Assembly (NCBI GenBank): GCA_029550985.1 | Contig: JAKPGH010000126.1 | Span: forward strand, 1-15,522 | Source: Bacillota bacterium | GTDB lineage: Bacteria; Bacillota; Clostridia; Oscillospirales; Ruminococcaceae | Direction: 5' to 3' | Length of the DNA: 15,522 nucleotides | Part shown: in pieces, positions 1-7,368 of the stretch | Numbering within the stretch: the stretch's first letter is position 1 | Layout: each line of letters starts with the position of its first letter | Made by a program: the position numbers and the translations under genes | Notes under the pieces: generated by a model | Databases searched by the model: none | What the model was told of the DNA's origin: nothing | Seen by the model: the letters and a program-made list of their open reading frames with translations, nothing else

Positions 1-11
1 AAATATGCAAT

Positions 12-1202
12 TTATGCTTCATCTGCCGCGTGACGAGCCCGGTAATCCGCCAGCAGCAAATCCACCATCCTACCGTAGCTTTGCACTCCCTCTACCTGGC
101 GGTTTGCCTTCAAATAGCTGTCGTTGATTTTTCCTGCCACCTCCGCCACCGGGCCTTCAAACTGCTGCCAATAGGCGGAACCGGCGGCAAAATCTCGTCG
201 AACGTCTTCGGAAAGCTGAGCGGAGAGGGAAAAGTACAAATCCGGATTCACACGATATAAGGCGTTTCCGCTGTGAATCAGGGCCAAAACCGTCCCCGAA
301 TACTGGAAGGCTGGATCGTCCATTTCACGGCATCCCAAATGGGCGATAAAATTGGCCTCATCCTCTCGCATAAAGCCTTTGAAATGGGCCAGTTCGTGAA
401 TCATGGAGAAGGGTATGTAGTAATCCGGCACATCCACATTGACGTTCCCTTCAAAGGTAAAAGGTATGTAGATTCCCGTAATGTCGATGACCGACATCAA
501 TCGGGACAGCTTTACCGGCTTGGCTCTGGGCGTAAATCCCTTCAGAAAGGGGTAGCGCTCCGCGAGTTTGTTCATGGCTTGTGCCGCCTGAACTCCCGCA
601 TCGTGATAACTTTCCTGGGACAGCACCATTTCTCCCAGATGATTGCTCAGAACCTGTTGCCGAACGCTGTTGGCGGTTTCCACCAGTTCTTGATATAGGG
701 CCGCCAGCTCTTCGACGGAGGAGGGGCGCACCTCCAATCCGCTCTGGTCGGCGAAGGTGACCCGATGGTAATTTAATCCGCAAAACAGGGTAAAGAGAAA
801 GTAGCCCACTCCCACCACGCAGCACAAGGTGGCCAGCATTCCCGGCAGGCGGGTGGTGATATCTCTAAGTCGAACCAGCCGGGAAATATGTACGGTTAGC
901 CAAAGCAGGCCGATAAAGATGAGCCCATACAAGGCAAGTTCCGCCACCGAAAAGGGAAACAATCCAAAAATTCTGCCCAGCACCTCTGTAAAGACTCGAT
1001 AGACCCGGCGGGAGAACAGCCGCTCCACAGTAGTAGGATATTGGGCAGCCCACTCCGTAAGGAGCAGGCTCAAAGGCAACAGCAGGATCAGAAAACCTCG
1101 ACGGTAGGGACGAAGAAACTGCCGGATCCGTTTTGCCGTGGAAAGAGAGTGCATTTTTGTATCCTGCAGAACCGTTGATTCGAGAAAGTTGGCGGGGGGC
1201 AT
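12..1202 (-). CDS. DUF3810 family membrane protein with HELAH zinc-protease-like motif
   Basis: A protein of 396 residues. A basic N-terminus is followed by about three hydrophobic segments (residues 37-50, 84-104 and 121-142) and a large C-terminal domain of about 250 residues. That domain carries H-E-L-A-H at 269-273, followed by E-D-E-A-N-F at 280-285. An HExxH with a downstream acidic residue is the zinc-binding layout of gluzincin-like metallopeptidases, so a membrane-tethered peptidase is plausible, but DUF3810 has no characterised function that I know of and the substrate is unknown. I chose ATG at 1202 because GAGG lies 8 nt upstream and an extended -10 promoter sits about 35 nt upstream. 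GTG at 1211 (no room for a ribosome site) and ATG at 1154 (AGGA 7 nt upstream) are alternatives. It is divergent from the carboxypeptidase operon, and its stop codon lies 11 bases from the left edge. Confidence 0.85.
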   Translation of the reverse strand: MPPANFLESTVLQDTKMHSLSTAKRIRQFLRPYRRGFLILLLPLSLLLTEWAAQYPTTVERLFSRRVYRVFTEVLGRIFGLFPFSVAELALYGLIFIGLLWLTVHISRLVRLRDITTRLPGMLATLCCVVGVGYFLFTLFCGLNYHRVTFADQSGLEVRPSSVEELAALYQELVETANSVRQQVLSNHLGEMVLSQESYHDAGVQAAQAMNKLAERYPFLKGFTPRAKPVKLSRLMSVIDITGIYIPFTFEGNVNVDVPDYYIPFSMIHELAHFKGFMREDEANFIAHLGCREMDDPAFQYSGTVLALIHSGNALYRVNPDLYFSLSAQLSEDVRRDFAAGSAYWQQFEGPVAEVAGKINDSYLKANRQVEGVQSYGRMVDLLLADYRARHAADEA

Positions 1203-1236
1203 GGGCTTCACCTCGGATTATCAATACTTCATCATT

Positions 1237-1242
1237 ATTATA
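1237..1242 (-). promoter_or_regulatory. Extended -10 promoter for the DUF3810 gene
   Basis: On the minus strand TATAAT is preceded by TGC, giving a TGN extended -10. No good -35 is seen 17 nt upstream. The predicted transcript start near 1230 would give a leader of about 28 nt that contains the GAGG ribosome site. Confidence 0.45.
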
Positions 1243-1340
1243 GCATAAGTAGGATGTTTTTGGAGAGGATTCCACCCCCAAAAACAAATGGAAAGACCTT
1301 TCCCGAAACCTTCCAAATCAACGCCCAAGCTGGTTTTTGA

Positions 1341-1369
1341 TTGACATTGATATCATAATGTGTTTTAAT
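1341..1369 (+). promoter_or_regulatory. Sigma-A promoter of the carboxypeptidase-nfnAB operon
   Basis: TTGACA at 1341-1346, a 17-nt spacer, then TTTAAT at 1364-1369 (5 of 6 matches to TATAAT). An inverted repeat ACATT-N8-AATGT overlaps the end of the -35 and the spacer, with TGATATCA in its centre. It could be an operator, but I recognise no regulator for it. The AAGG ribosome site at 1406-1409 is 7 nt before the ATG at 1417. Confidence 0.65.
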
Positions 1370-1416
1370 TATAAAGCTATGACTATCATAACAAATAGCA
1401 ATAAGAAGGCGAATTC

Positions 1417-2370
1417 ATGGCAAAAAAAAGAAAAAAAAGAACTCCAAGGAAGTTTATCATACGCAGGTTGCTGTTGGCGTTGATTGTCGTTGGAGTCATT
1501 GGGGGAGCTGGGTGGCTGATTGGAAATAAACGGAATTCCTCTCAAGGTCAAACAGAAGTTTCTCAAGAGACCGAGTCTTCTCAGCCCGAAGCATCTGTTC
1601 TGCAGGAGCCGGAGGTTTCTGAGCCGGAACAGGAATCCCAGCCTAAATCCGAGTCTGAATCGGAACCAGAACAGGAAGAACCAGCCGTACATAGTTCTGA
1701 AGATGATGAATGGCAGTTAATGCTGGCCAGCGCTGTGAGTCCCCTGCCCGAGGGATACAGCCCTCCCCAACTGGAAACGGTCGCTCCCGGTTATCAGGTA
1801 GATTCCCGCATCGCGCCCGCCCTCAAGCGGATGATGACGGAGGCCAAGGCCGAAGGCATTAATTTGGTGATCTGTTCCGCCTACCGCTCCGAGGAACGGC
1901 AAAGGGAACTGTACCAAAAAAAGATTGCGGAACATGAGGCCATGGGCAAAACCAGGGAAGAGGCGGTTGCCGTTGCTGCGACCATCGTGTTGCCGCCGGG
2001 TACCAGCGAGCATCAGACTGGGCTTGCAGTGGACATTGTCACCCCCGAGTATCAGGTCCTGGACGAAGGCTTTGCCGAGACTCCCGCGGCCAAATGGTTG
2101 GCGGCCAACTCTTGGAAATATGGATTTATCCTGCGTTACCCCAAGGACAAGCAGGATATTACCAATATCATCTATGAGCCCTGGCATTTCCGGTATGTTG
2201 GAGAAGAACATGCCAAAGCAATCTATGAAGGCGGATATTGTCTGGAAGAATACCTCTACGGTGTTCTCAACCAGAAGCGTTTAGAATCCTTTGTCATCAG
2301 CCCGTCTGCTCCTTCAGAGAAGGCAGCAGAGGGGCAAAGCGAAGCAGAAACGGAAGAAAAGGAGCAGTGA
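1417..2370 (+). CDS. Membrane-anchored M15 (VanY-like) D-alanyl-D-alanine carboxypeptidase
   Basis: A 317-residue protein predicted to remove the terminal D-Ala from peptidoglycan stem peptides outside the membrane. Residues 1-17 are strongly basic, and 18-36 form one membrane segment (signal anchor). Residues 40-95 are a Glu/Ser/Pro/Gln-rich linker, and about 105-275 are the catalytic domain. Zinc-site motifs of family M15B are present: S-E-H-Q-T-G-L-A-V-D at 197-206 (H199, D206) and E-P-W-H at 254-257 (E254 as general base, H257 as ligand). The upstream C-S-A-Y-R-S at 153-158 is also typical. A short charged tail follows. Nothing here indicates vancomycin resistance: no vanH, vanA or vanX is nearby, and most Clostridia carry such a housekeeping enzyme. 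The gene opens with two runs of eight A separated by one G. Its stop is 2 nt before nfnA, so the two are almost certainly co-transcribed. Confidence 0.92.
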   Translation: MAKKRKKRTPRKFIIRRLLLALIVVGVIGGAGWLIGNKRNSSQGQTEVSQETESSQPEASVLQEPEVSEPEQESQPKSESESEPEQEEPAVHSSEDDEWQLMLASAVSPLPEGYSPPQLETVAPGYQVDSRIAPALKRMMTEAKAEGINLVICSAYRSEERQRELYQKKIAEHEAMGKTREEAVAVAATIVLPPGTSEHQTGLAVDIVTPEYQVLDEGFAETPAAKWLAANSWKYGFILRYPKDKQDITNIIYEPWHFRYVGEEHAKAIYEGGYCLEEYLYGVLNQKRLESFVISPSAPSEKAAEGQSEAETEEKEQ

Positions 2371-2372
2371 CC

Positions 2373-3212
2373 ATGTATCAGATCGTAAACAAGCGCCGTC
2401 TCAACGAGTCGGTGACGCTACTGGAAGTGGATGCTCCCCTAATTGCCAAAAAAGCGCAACCGGGGCAGTTTATCATCTTTCGAGTAGACGAACAGGGCGA
2501 ACGGGTTCCCTTGACCATCGCCGATTTCGATCGGGAAAAGGGAACAGTTACCATCATTTTCCAGCACGTGGGCCGTTCCACCCTGATGCTTTCCCAGCTC
2601 AACGTTGGAGACGACATTTATGATTTTGTAGGTCCTTTGGGTATGCCCAGCCATCTGGAAGGCATCAAAAAGGCTTGTGTTGTAGGCGGCGGCGTAGGAT
2701 GCGCCATTGCTTATCCGCAGGCCAAGGCTCTTCATCAAATGGGAGCCCAGGTGGATATCATTGCCGGTTTTCGCTCTAAAGACATTGTGATTTTGGAAGA
2801 AGAAATGAGAGCGGTCTGCGACAACTTCTACCTCACCACCGATGACGGTTCCTACGGGGAGAAAGGCTTTGTCACCGACAAGCTGAAATCTTTGCTGGAG
2901 GCCGGCAACCAGTACGATGTGGTCATCGCCATCGGTCCGGTCATTATGATGAAGTTTGTATGCAAAACCACCGAGCCCTATGGCATTAAAACGGTGGTCA
3001 GCCTCAACCCCATTATGATAGATGGCACCGGCATGTGTGGCGGTTGCCGGGTAACCGTAGATAAGAAAGTAAAATTTGCCTGTGTGGATGGCCCGGAATT
3101 TGACGGCCATTTGGTGGATTTTGATGAGCTGATGGCTCGCAACTCCTTCTACAAGGAACAAGAGGCAAATCATGAATGTCGTTTACTGAAGGGAGGAGAG
3201 CTCCATGGCTAA
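2373..3212 (+). CDS. nfnA: NfnA: FAD/NAD-binding subunit of NADH-dependent ferredoxin:NADP+ oxidoreductase
   Basis: A 279-residue protein of the dihydroorotate dehydrogenase electron-transfer/ferredoxin-reductase type, annotated in many genomes as a sulfide/dihydroorotate dehydrogenase-like protein. The N-terminal FAD domain contains R-V-P-L-T at 44-48, and the NAD-binding domain contains G-G-G-V-G-C at 105-110. The [2Fe-2S] site shows C222, C225 and C237 with D217 just before. An Asp plus three Cys is the known ligand set of NfnA, which separates it from PyrK. The adjoining nfnB supports the assignment over PyrK. Start at ATG 2373 is set by AAAAGGAG inside the end of the carboxypeptidase gene, 8 nt upstream. 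A longer open frame exists upstream but overlaps that gene. The last 8 nt overlap nfnB. Confidence 0.92.
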   Translation: MYQIVNKRRLNESVTLLEVDAPLIAKKAQPGQFIIFRVDEQGERVPLTIADFDREKGTVTIIFQHVGRSTLMLSQLNVGDDIYDFVGPLGMPSHLEGIKKACVVGGGVGCAIAYPQAKALHQMGAQVDIIAGFRSKDIVILEEEMRAVCDNFYLTTDDGSYGEKGFVTDKLKSLLEAGNQYDVVIAIGPVIMMKFVCKTTEPYGIKTVVSLNPIMIDGTGMCGGCRVTVDKKVKFACVDGPEFDGHLVDFDELMARNSFYKEQEANHECRLLKGGELHG

Positions 3213-4605
3213 ACCTAACATGAGCTTGGAAAAAGTCAAAATGCCAGAGCAGGAGCCTCATATTCGCAACCGCAACTTTGACGAAGTGGCTTTGGGATAC
3301 ACCGAGGAAATGGCCATCGAGGAAGCCAAACGCTGCCTTAACTGCAAACATAGGCCCTGTGTCGAGGGATGCCCTGTCAATGTAAAGATTCCCGATTTCA
3401 TCGCTTTGATTGCCGAAGGCAAGTTCGAGGAAGCCTATCAGTGCATCCGGGAAACCAACGCTCTTCCCGCCGTTTGCGGCCGGGTCTGCCCGCAGGAAAC
3501 CCAGTGCGAAAAGTACTGCGTCCGGGGTAAGAAGGGCGAGCCGGTGGGTATCGGCCGCCTGGAGCGGTTTGCCGCCGACTGGCATATGAAACATGTGGAA
3601 GAAACACCCAAGAAGCCCGAGAGCAACGGCCACAAGGTTGCCATTGTGGGCGCCGGCCCCGCCGGCTTGACCTGCGCCGGAGACCTGCGTCAGATGGGCT
3701 ACGATGTCACCATCTTTGAGGCTTTCCATCTGGCGGGTGGCGTGTTGGTTTACGGTATTCCCGAATTCCGTCTGCCCAAAGCCATTGTCCGCAAGGAAAT
3801 TGATTCCCTGAAGAATATGGGGGTTAAGGTGGAGACCAATATGGTCATCGGCAAGGTGCTCTCCATCGACGACCTTTTTGCGCAGGGCTATGAAGCCGTG
3901 TTTATTGGTTCAGGCGCCGGACTTCCTTCCTTCATGGGCATTGAAGGGGAGACTTTGCTGGGCGTGTACTCCGCCAACGAGTACCTGACCCGCATCAACC
4001 TGATGCGTGCCTACGACGACGCCTATGACACTCCTCTCATCCGCCACAAGAAAGTGGCCGTGGTGGGCGGAGGCAACGTGGCTATGGATGCCGCCCGCTC
4101 CGCCATGCGTCTGGGCGCCGAAAAGGTGTACATCGTATACCGCCGCTCCATGGACGAGCTGCCTGCCCGCGCCGAAGAAGTTCACCATGCCAAGGAAGAG
4201 GGCATTGAATTCAAGCTGCTCACCAATCCGGTGCGGATTTTGGGAGACGAAGGCAAGCATGTCCGCGCCATCGAGTGCGTGGAGATGGAGCTGGGCGAGC
4301 CGGATGCTTCCGGACGCCGTCGTCCCATTCCAAAGGAAGGCTCCAACTTCGAAATTGAGGTGGATGCGGTCATCATCGCCATTGGAACATCGCCCAACCC
4401 CCTCATTTCCCGCACCACCAACGGCTTGGAAACCAACAAGAAGGGCTGCTTGATTGCCGACGAAAAGACCATGGCTACCACCCGGGAAGGCGTTTTCGCC
4501 GGCGGCGACGCCGTTACCGGTGCCGCCACCGTCATTTTGGCTATGGGAGCCGGCAAAACTGCTGCCAAATCCATCGACGAGTACATCAAGAATAAGAACA
4601 ATTAA
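3205..4605 (+). CDS. nfnB: NfnB: large subunit of NADH-dependent ferredoxin:NADP+ oxidoreductase (glutamate synthase small-subunit-like)
   Basis: A 466-residue flavoprotein homologous to the glutamate synthase beta subunit (GltD/GltA), and often annotated as NADPH-dependent glutamate synthase. The N-terminal iron-sulfur region has two cysteine groups, C44/C47/C52/C56 and C91/C95/C101/C105, for two [4Fe-4S] clusters. Then come an FAD-binding G-A-G-P-A-G at 149-154, an NADPH-binding G-G-G-N-V-A-M-D at 288-295 and a terminal FAD motif G-G-D-A at 433-436. With NfnA it should form the cytosolic electron-bifurcating complex that couples NADH and reduced ferredoxin oxidation to NADP+ reduction. No glutamate synthase large subunit is nearby, which supports Nfn over GOGAT. 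GGGAGGAG sits just upstream of ATG 3205, inside the end of nfnA, so translation is probably coupled. The gene is last in its operon and is followed by an intrinsic terminator. Confidence 0.93.
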   Translation: MAKPNMSLEKVKMPEQEPHIRNRNFDEVALGYTEEMAIEEAKRCLNCKHRPCVEGCPVNVKIPDFIALIAEGKFEEAYQCIRETNALPAVCGRVCPQETQCEKYCVRGKKGEPVGIGRLERFAADWHMKHVEETPKKPESNGHKVAIVGAGPAGLTCAGDLRQMGYDVTIFEAFHLAGGVLVYGIPEFRLPKAIVRKEIDSLKNMGVKVETNMVIGKVLSIDDLFAQGYEAVFIGSGAGLPSFMGIEGETLLGVYSANEYLTRINLMRAYDDAYDTPLIRHKKVAVVGGGNVAMDAARSAMRLGAEKVYIVYRRSMDELPARAEEVHHAKEEGIEFKLLTNPVRILGDEGKHVRAIECVEMELGEPDASGRRRPIPKEGSNFEIEVDAVIIAIGTSPNPLISRTTNGLETNKKGCLIADEKTMATTREGVFAGGDAVTGAATVILAMGAGKTAAKSIDEYIKNKNN

Positions 4606-4615
4606 CATGAATTAT

Positions 4616-4650
4616 AAAGGCTTGGTTCTTTTGAACCAAGCCTTTTACTT
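4616..4650 (+). terminator. Intrinsic terminator after nfnB
   Basis: A perfect 13-bp stem (4616-4628 with 4633-4645) closes a TTTT loop and runs into TTTTACTTTT. It lies 11 nt after the nfnB stop and 21 nt from the convergent CPBP gene. The minus-strand side has only a weak T-tract, so it mainly serves the rightward operon. Confidence 0.92.
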
Positions 4651-4670
4651 TTGCATCAGTTTCCAATTAA

Positions 4671-5681
4671 TCACATTAGAATCATCAAACCTATCACCAG
4701 AAGAAAATAGAGCAGAACCCCGGGATTCCATATGATGATGCGGGCGGGGGAGATGGCATATCGTTTTTCCCCGAATTCCATCCAGGGACAACCTTTGCGA
4801 AACCACCAGATAATGGCAAAGACACCTGCCGCAAGCAGCAAAATGATGAGTACGCCCACAATCATCGTACCCAACTCCCCGGCATAATGGAGAATCAAAG
4901 GGGTGCCGCCTCCACCCAGAAAATTGATGCAGATATGAAGTAAAATGGAGTGGCGGATGGTGCCGGTCTGGTAGGTGATAACCGCCATCACAACCCCAAG
5001 CACAAAAGCGTACAACATTTGATAAATATTGACATGAAAGGCGGCAAATAGAACGGCGCTAAAGAACACATACACTTTGCCCCCAAAGCAGGCCAACTTT
5101 TTGTACAGGAAGAAGCGAAAAATCAGCTCTTCCATAATGGGGGCCACCAAAACCACCACAAAAAGGTTGAGCCATAAGTTCCCCGAACCAAGTGCAGCTG
5201 CCAGGGGATTGGCAATTTCATTTCCCGTCAGCAGGGAAAAGCCTTGAGCTATCAACATGCTGACCAGATTGAGCACGTAAGTGACGGCAAAGCAACCTGC
5301 CACCAGCAAAACAGAAGCGTATCGAGGCAACCTTTTGTTGGGATAGGGCAGGGACAGCCGGTTCGGAACCCTGCGCCAGATGGAAAGCATAACGGGATAG
5401 GCAATCAAATAGAGGGGGAGATAGGATACCGCCCAGAAAAACCACCCGGTATCCTCCCAGTGAGGGGCGACGGCGCGTATCAACCATACGAGTATGAAGC
5501 TGATGATTTGCTGCACCGCCAACATACAAAATAGCCCCAAACCGATGAGGCTGAAGGTGGAGCGAATCACCTTTTTGGGGAGCGTCTCTTGCGTTGGCGC
5601 TTCCCGGGGGAATTCCCCTGGTTCTACCGTTGAAAAACCATTGGATGGAATGGAAGCGGCGTTCTCTTGCTTTCGATACAA
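4671..5681 (-). CDS. CPBP family intramembrane glutamic endopeptidase (Abi/CAAX protease type)
   Basis: A 336-residue polytopic membrane protein with about eight hydrophobic segments and an N-terminal hydrophilic stretch of about 40 residues. The three motifs of the family are in order: E-E-x-x-x-R at E184-R189, F-x-x-x-H at F212-H216, and H-x-x-x-N at H249-N253. Together they form the membrane-embedded catalytic site. Members act in prenyl-protein processing, bacteriocin self-immunity or anti-sigma cleavage. Nothing nearby (no bacteriocin or peptide gene) tells which applies. The start is TTG at 5681, chosen because GGGAGG lies 8 nt upstream and the preceding GTG in another frame is a shadow. 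It is monocistronic, with its own promoter, and converges on nfnB. Confidence 0.9.
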   Translation of the reverse strand: MYRKQENAASIPSNGFSTVEPGEFPREAPTQETLPKKVIRSTFSLIGLGLFCMLAVQQIISFILVWLIRAVAPHWEDTGWFFWAVSYLPLYLIAYPVMLSIWRRVPNRLSLPYPNKRLPRYASVLLVAGCFAVTYVLNLVSMLIAQGFSLLTGNEIANPLAAALGSGNLWLNLFVVVLVAPIMEELIFRFFLYKKLACFGGKVYVFFSAVLFAAFHVNIYQMLYAFVLGVVMAVITYQTGTIRHSILLHICINFLGGGGTPLILHYAGELGTMIVGVLIILLLAAGVFAIIWWFRKGCPWMEFGEKRYAISPARIIIWNPGVLLYFLLVIGLMILM

Positions 5682-5768
5682 AGGGGTATCCTCCCACCGT
5701 TATTAGTATACGAACAAACGAAAGAATCAGGTCAAATCGAGCGGAAAATTCGATATTCTACCGTTCAT

Positions 5769-5797
5769 ATTATAACCTTGTTGCAACATATTTGCAA
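5769..5797 (-). promoter_or_regulatory. Sigma-A promoter of the CPBP protease gene
   Basis: On the minus strand TTGCAA (5792-5797), a 17-nt spacer and TATAAT (5769-5774). The predicted start near 5762 gives a leader of about 80 nt. A second, weaker candidate closer to the gene is TTGACC with a 19-nt spacer to TATACT (5705-5710). Confidence 0.6.
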
Positions 5798-5820
5798 AGG
5801 CAAGGTGTTATGCTTGGTTT

Positions 5821-5856
5821 TAAAAGAAAAGGGCAATCCGTTTCGGAATGCCCTTT
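5821..5856 (-). terminator. Intrinsic terminator of the S11 carboxypeptidase gene
   Basis: A 13-bp stem (5844-5856 with 5828-5840, one mismatch) closes a 3-nt loop. On the minus strand it is followed by TTTTCTTTT. The hairpin starts 7 nt after the stop codon at 5864. Confidence 0.88.
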
Positions 5857-5863
5857 GAGATGA

Positions 5864-7279
5864 TTAGCCAATTTTGGTTCTTCCCGTTCCGGAGGATGAG
5901 CGGGAAGGCAAGGAGTAATATTGATAGGTGGCGCGTTGCTCAGCTTCTCTCCTTTTCTGTGCAAGGCGGTTGAGCCGAGCTTTTCGCTTTTTCCTGATTT
6001 TATATTCCCGATAAGCAAACAGCAAACCAATGAGACAAATCAGTCCAACGGCCGCTAAGACCACCCTTTTGACGGTTCGATTCTCCATTGCTAAGGGGGA
6101 AGATGGCTGGTCCTCCACCTTCTGTGACATAGCCGAAACCACCGAGAGGTTGACATCGGCGACGAGATCAACCTCCCTGAGAACGGTAGGTATCACATCG
6201 GAAATAGATGGAGCCGCAATGGTGACTCGACATTCCATGGGGGAATTCACGGTAAAAACCTGCGGCTTTGGAAAGGTGATGGAGATATCTTCCGGGCTAA
6301 GGCTGTTGTAAAGCAAAACAGGAACGTCGCTGTCGGCGTAAAAGGTGGCGCTGCCCACCACCTGTTCTCCGTCCATAACCGGCACCTGAAGTCCGGAAAA
6401 ATTCTCCCGGGGAATGGAATAGGAGGAAAACTCCCCAAAGCCAAAATCCAACAGCTTTTCGGTGTCGTCGAATTTGTCCCCCCGCTTGGGAGAACCCATG
6501 ACGGTACAAATCAACGTGCGGTCGCCGTATTTGGCCACCGTCGTCATGGTGTGCTGGGCTTCCTCCGTGTACCCAATCTTTCCTCCCACAACCCTGGGGT
6601 CATAATAGCCTGTTTCCTTGACCAACTGATACTGGTAATTGGTGAAAGGCCGCTCCTCATTTTTATTGGTGGCGGGCATGGTGTATCTTGCCGCCCCAAA
6701 ATAAACCCGGAACATTTCGTTCTCCATGGCAGCCCGGGTGATGAGGGCCATGTCGTAGGCGGTGGTGTAGTGATTATCGTCGTGAAGCCCGTGGGCGTTG
6801 GTAAAGTGGGTGTGCAGGGCGCCAATTTCCCTGGCCCGTTCATTGAGCATTTCGGCAAAGGTTTCCTGACTGCCGGCCACATGTTCCGCCAAAGCGTTGG
6901 CGGCATCGTTGGCGGAGGGCAGCATCAAAGCGTAAAGCCCGTTGTCCACCGTAAACTGCTCTCCGTCGGTGAGGGCAATGTGGGAGCTGTCCCAGGTAAT
7001 GTCCTCCAAAGCGGTTTGATGTACCGTAACGATTTCGTCGGGATTGGCGTTTTCCAAAACCACCAGAGCCGTCAGCACCTTGGTGGTGCTGGCCGGATAA
7101 ACCCGGCGATTCATATCCTTATTGTAAAGCACCTGACCGGTGTCCAAATCCATTAACACCGCGGTTTGCGATTTTAAGTCCAATTCTTCAAAATCTTTTT
7201 CCGCAGCCCAGGCATTCAATGTCCCCGCTGGACTGATCAACAATAAAAGGGCGCAAAATAATCCAATTAACTTCCTCAT
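5864..7279 (-). CDS. Serine-type D-alanyl-D-alanine carboxypeptidase, peptidase family S11 (DacF/PBP5-like)
   Basis: A 471-residue low-molecular-weight penicillin-binding protein that should trim the terminal D-Ala of peptidoglycan peptides outside the membrane. It has a signal peptide (about 1-26, ending A-W-A-A). The active site shows S-T-T-K at 64-67 (nucleophile S64, K67) and S-A-N at 122-124. The third element reads K-I-G at 234-236, where the family norm is K-T-G. A beta-rich C-terminal domain follows (about 290-385). Instead of the usual amphipathic anchor there is a true membrane segment at about 403-423, followed by a very basic cytoplasmic tail of about 45 residues. Start ATG 7279 has GGGGAG 6 nt upstream. 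It resembles the DacF group of endospore formers, but the exact paralogue is not certain. Monocistronic, with its own promoter and terminator. Confidence 0.92.
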   Translation of the reverse strand: MRKLIGLFCALLLLISPAGTLNAWAAEKDFEELDLKSQTAVLMDLDTGQVLYNKDMNRRVYPASTTKVLTALVVLENANPDEIVTVHQTALEDITWDSSHIALTDGEQFTVDNGLYALMLPSANDAANALAEHVAGSQETFAEMLNERAREIGALHTHFTNAHGLHDDNHYTTAYDMALITRAAMENEMFRVYFGAARYTMPATNKNEERPFTNYQYQLVKETGYYDPRVVGGKIGYTEEAQHTMTTVAKYGDRTLICTVMGSPKRGDKFDDTEKLLDFGFGEFSSYSIPRENFSGLQVPVMDGEQVVGSATFYADSDVPVLLYNSLSPEDISITFPKPQVFTVNSPMECRVTIAAPSISDVIPTVLREVDLVADVNLSVVSAMSQKVEDQPSSPLAMENRTVKRVVLAAVGLICLIGLLFAYREYKIRKKRKARLNRLAQKRREAEQRATYQYYSLPSRSSSGTGRTKIG

Positions 7280-7290
7280 CCAGCTCCCCC

Positions 7291-7320
7291 AAAAAAAGCC
7301 CCGCTGACTTGCGGGCTTCC
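7291..7320 (-). promoter_or_regulatory. Terminator-like hairpin in the leader of the S11 carboxypeptidase gene
   Basis: On the minus strand AAGCCCGC pairs with GCGGGGCTT (one bulged G, 6-nt loop) and runs directly into seven T, then GGGGAG, the ribosome site of the gene. It lies between the predicted promoter (7340-7368) and the start codon at 7279. It could be an attenuator, or the terminator of an older upstream leftward transcript. No leftward gene is seen upstream within about 1 kb. Confidence 0.6.
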
Positions 7321-7339
7321 TGCATTTGGTATGTTAGTT

Positions 7340-7368
7340 ATTATAATATAAATTCCGCCTTCCAGCAA
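7340..7368 (-). promoter_or_regulatory. Candidate sigma-A promoter of the S11 carboxypeptidase gene
   Basis: On the minus strand TTGCTG (7363-7368; only TTG matches consensus), a 17-nt spacer and a perfect TATAAT (7340-7345). Transcription from near 7333 would place the hairpin at 7291-7320 about 13 nt into the transcript. Confidence 0.5.

Noticed and set aside
1256..1285. Inverted repeat GTTTTTGG / CCAAAAAC
   Set aside because: An 8-bp stem with a 14-nt loop, upstream of both divergent genes and without a T-tract; probably chance.
1417..2370. Vancomycin resistance gene
   Set aside because: The protein is VanY-like in fold, but no vanH, vanA, vanX or VanRS genes are near, and the neighbours are housekeeping genes.
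2439..3173. Long minus-strand frame opposite nfnA
   Set aside because: nfnA has cofactor motifs and a ribosome site; the opposite frame has neither.
3205..4605. Glutamate synthase small subunit
   Set aside because: No large glutamate synthase subunit is adjacent, and the pairing with an Asp plus three Cys iron-sulfur NfnA subunit fits NfnAB.
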